Positions 62,600-64,000 of a DNA stretch of 64,000 bases are shown in pieces (positions within the stretch are counted from its first letter, which is position 1; the number at the start of each line of letters is the position of its first letter). Source of the stretch: Glandiceps talaboti. Its lineage: Eukaryota; Hemichordata; Enteropneusta; Spengelidae. The notes below the pieces were generated by a model. The model was not told the origin of the DNA. It saw only the letters and a program-made list of their open reading frames with translations, and searched no databases. The translations under genes and the position numbers were made by a program. Location of the stretch: contig NC_135566.1 of the NCBI RefSeq assembly GCF_964340395.1, positions 16,242,501 to 16,306,500 of the forward strand, written 5' to 3'.

Positions 62600-63160
62600 C
62601 TATACTCATCACATTGAAATTTAACAGCATAATTCTAAATTATGAAGTTTATATTCATCAAAATGTTATAAAAGAAGATAACTAAAATTTTCTGAATTAT
62701 TTGCATTCAGGAAATAAAAGTTTGAACTACATTGTAAGTGAAATATCTATTGCAAGTAACTGAGGTAATGTATGCATTATTCAAATAATGTGATTTGCAT
62801 AATTTTGCAAAGTTTTTATGCATCAAAACAGTGAAAATGAAGATTGCTAAAACCTGAGCAAATGCATTCATAAAAAACTAAAAACATTGACAAAATTTAT
62901 TTTCACACTCTACAGTGAAGATTACAATAACTGACATATACAAGTTTGAATAATGTGATTTACAGTATTCTGTAAATAGTTAATATTCATAAAAAACAGT
63001 AAAATGAAAATTAAAAAAAAAATAGGAAATATTTAAATTCATAGAATAAAAGAAAGATCTGCAACAATATTCCTGAAATTTACTTTCCAACTCTATTAAC
63101 TGACAAAATATATGTATATTCAAATGATGTAATTTGCATAATTATTTAAGTATACATGCA
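62600..63160. repeat. Diverged tandem repeat, unit about 170 bp, about 3 copies
   Basis: CAAATAATGTGATTTGCATA and variants occur at about 62782, 62948 and 63121. Between them TTATTCATCAAAA / TTCATAAAAAAC blocks and GAAATTTACTTTCCAACTCT-type blocks keep the same order. Identity is low, so this is an old array. Confidence 0.65.
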
Positions 63161-64000
63161 ACTCATCATTCATACTTGCCCTGCCTTCATACTGGGAAGG
63201 TTCCAGTGCAATAAATAAACTGATTTCAATGAACATTCCAAGTGAGTTCAGGATTTCTCAGTGATAGATTGCACTATCTTTTCTTTCACGCGAATTCTCT
63301 CAATTTGGTTCAGAATCTGTCAAATTTTATCAAGACGTGTCCAGCTGCACAACTTTATGTACTGGTAGTATTTGTAGCAATAGTAGCACTAAGTACATGC
63401 AGTGATTGTGAAGGTTTATCTGACTATAGTCTAGTTCCTATACGACACATTACAATTACTACGATCACCTCCACTCACATATAGGAATGAATAATTAGGA
63501 AAGTCACAATTGTAGCACAGACTAGAAATCTGTGCTACTCCTGCTGGGCAAAATCTCTTATATCAACCATTTATTAGATCCTTTTTATATCTGTATATTA
63601 AATTTGATTACTTTTCCTTAAAATTGTTTTAAATATAAATTCATTTAAGGAAAGTTTACTTCTTTGATTCCGATCTAGAACAATATTAAGATACATCAAA
63701 ACGTCACAGACAACCAATAAAGCTGATATCATTCCGACTGAATCGGATCAGCCATCACTGATCACTGGTTAAAAGCTGAAATGGGGTCTAAAGTACTGCC
63801 AAATAAAGGTTGATTTAAGACATAAGTAACTCTATATTGAGACACACTTTTACCAAGATTACGAAGAATTATCGGAGGCTGAAAACTTGATTAGCTAAAT
63901 TAGATGACAACTTAGGAAGCAGTGAATGCGAGTGACTTGTAATACAATGTTGTCATTTTCACACATTTTTCACTGGCAATCCCTTGCCTTTAATCATTAT
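63161..64000. other. Non-coding end stretch
   Basis: An 80-codon plus-strand frame (63242-63484) has one hydrophobic stretch (LYVLVVFVAIVAL) but starts at GTG and has no supporting splice signals. Nothing else assigned. Confidence 0.45.

Noticed and set aside
63242-63484. 80-codon plus-strand frame with a possible membrane segment
   Set aside because: Begins at GTG, lacks an upstream exon or promoter evidence, and shows no family match.

Overview
This looks like nuclear DNA from an animal with a large, AT-rich genome. It is most likely a marine invertebrate (deuterostome or lophotrochozoan), but I cannot name the species. The evidence is a split gene of the LHFPL tetraspan family (an animal family), a tRNA-derived SINE with target-site duplications, several families of short palindromic transposons, long microsatellites and very sparse coding sequence. 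There are no operons, bacterial genes or CRISPR arrays.

Genes. The one gene piece I trust is the last coding exon of an LHFPL-type four-transmembrane protein on the minus strand (10633-10889), with a clear splice acceptor and a normal C-terminus. No other exon of that gene was recognised. Its upstream exons must lie at higher coordinates on the same strand or beyond the right edge, so much of the window may be one long intron. Two weaker minus-strand candidates are a partial exon running off the left edge (1-95) and an open stretch behind a good acceptor (28683-29012). I could assign neither to a family.

Layout. 0-10 kb: AT and TATG microsatellites, a perfect 32-bp palindrome, a set of direct-repeat-1 (TGACCTTTGACCT) motifs, foldback elements, and a SINE with a perfect 9-bp duplication. 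10-20 kb: LHFPL exon, foldback repeats, a G-poor low-complexity tract, diverged tandem repeats. 19.5-20.0 kb: an AT-rich insertion flanked by a 25-bp direct repeat and carrying, on the minus strand, a sequence that fits a small type I hammerhead ribozyme, as in Penelope-like elements or retrozymes. 20-32 kb: a truncated LINE-like tail with a 17-bp duplication, a hAT-like MITE, tandem repeats with periods near 85 and 41 bp. 32-50 kb: further MITE copies, including a nearly perfect 334-bp palindrome and an element with 48-bp inverted ends and a 9-bp duplication; 33-bp and 74-bp minisatellites. 50-64 kb: a GA microsatellite inside a ~70-bp tandem repeat, further diverged tandem repeats, and a long CA/CATA array.

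I found no protein-based multi-gene system. The most interesting item is the hammerhead-like RNA motif in the 19.5-20.0 kb insertion, followed by the palindromic MITE families. All alignments were made by eye, so copy boundaries are approximate unless a duplication or splice site fixes them.
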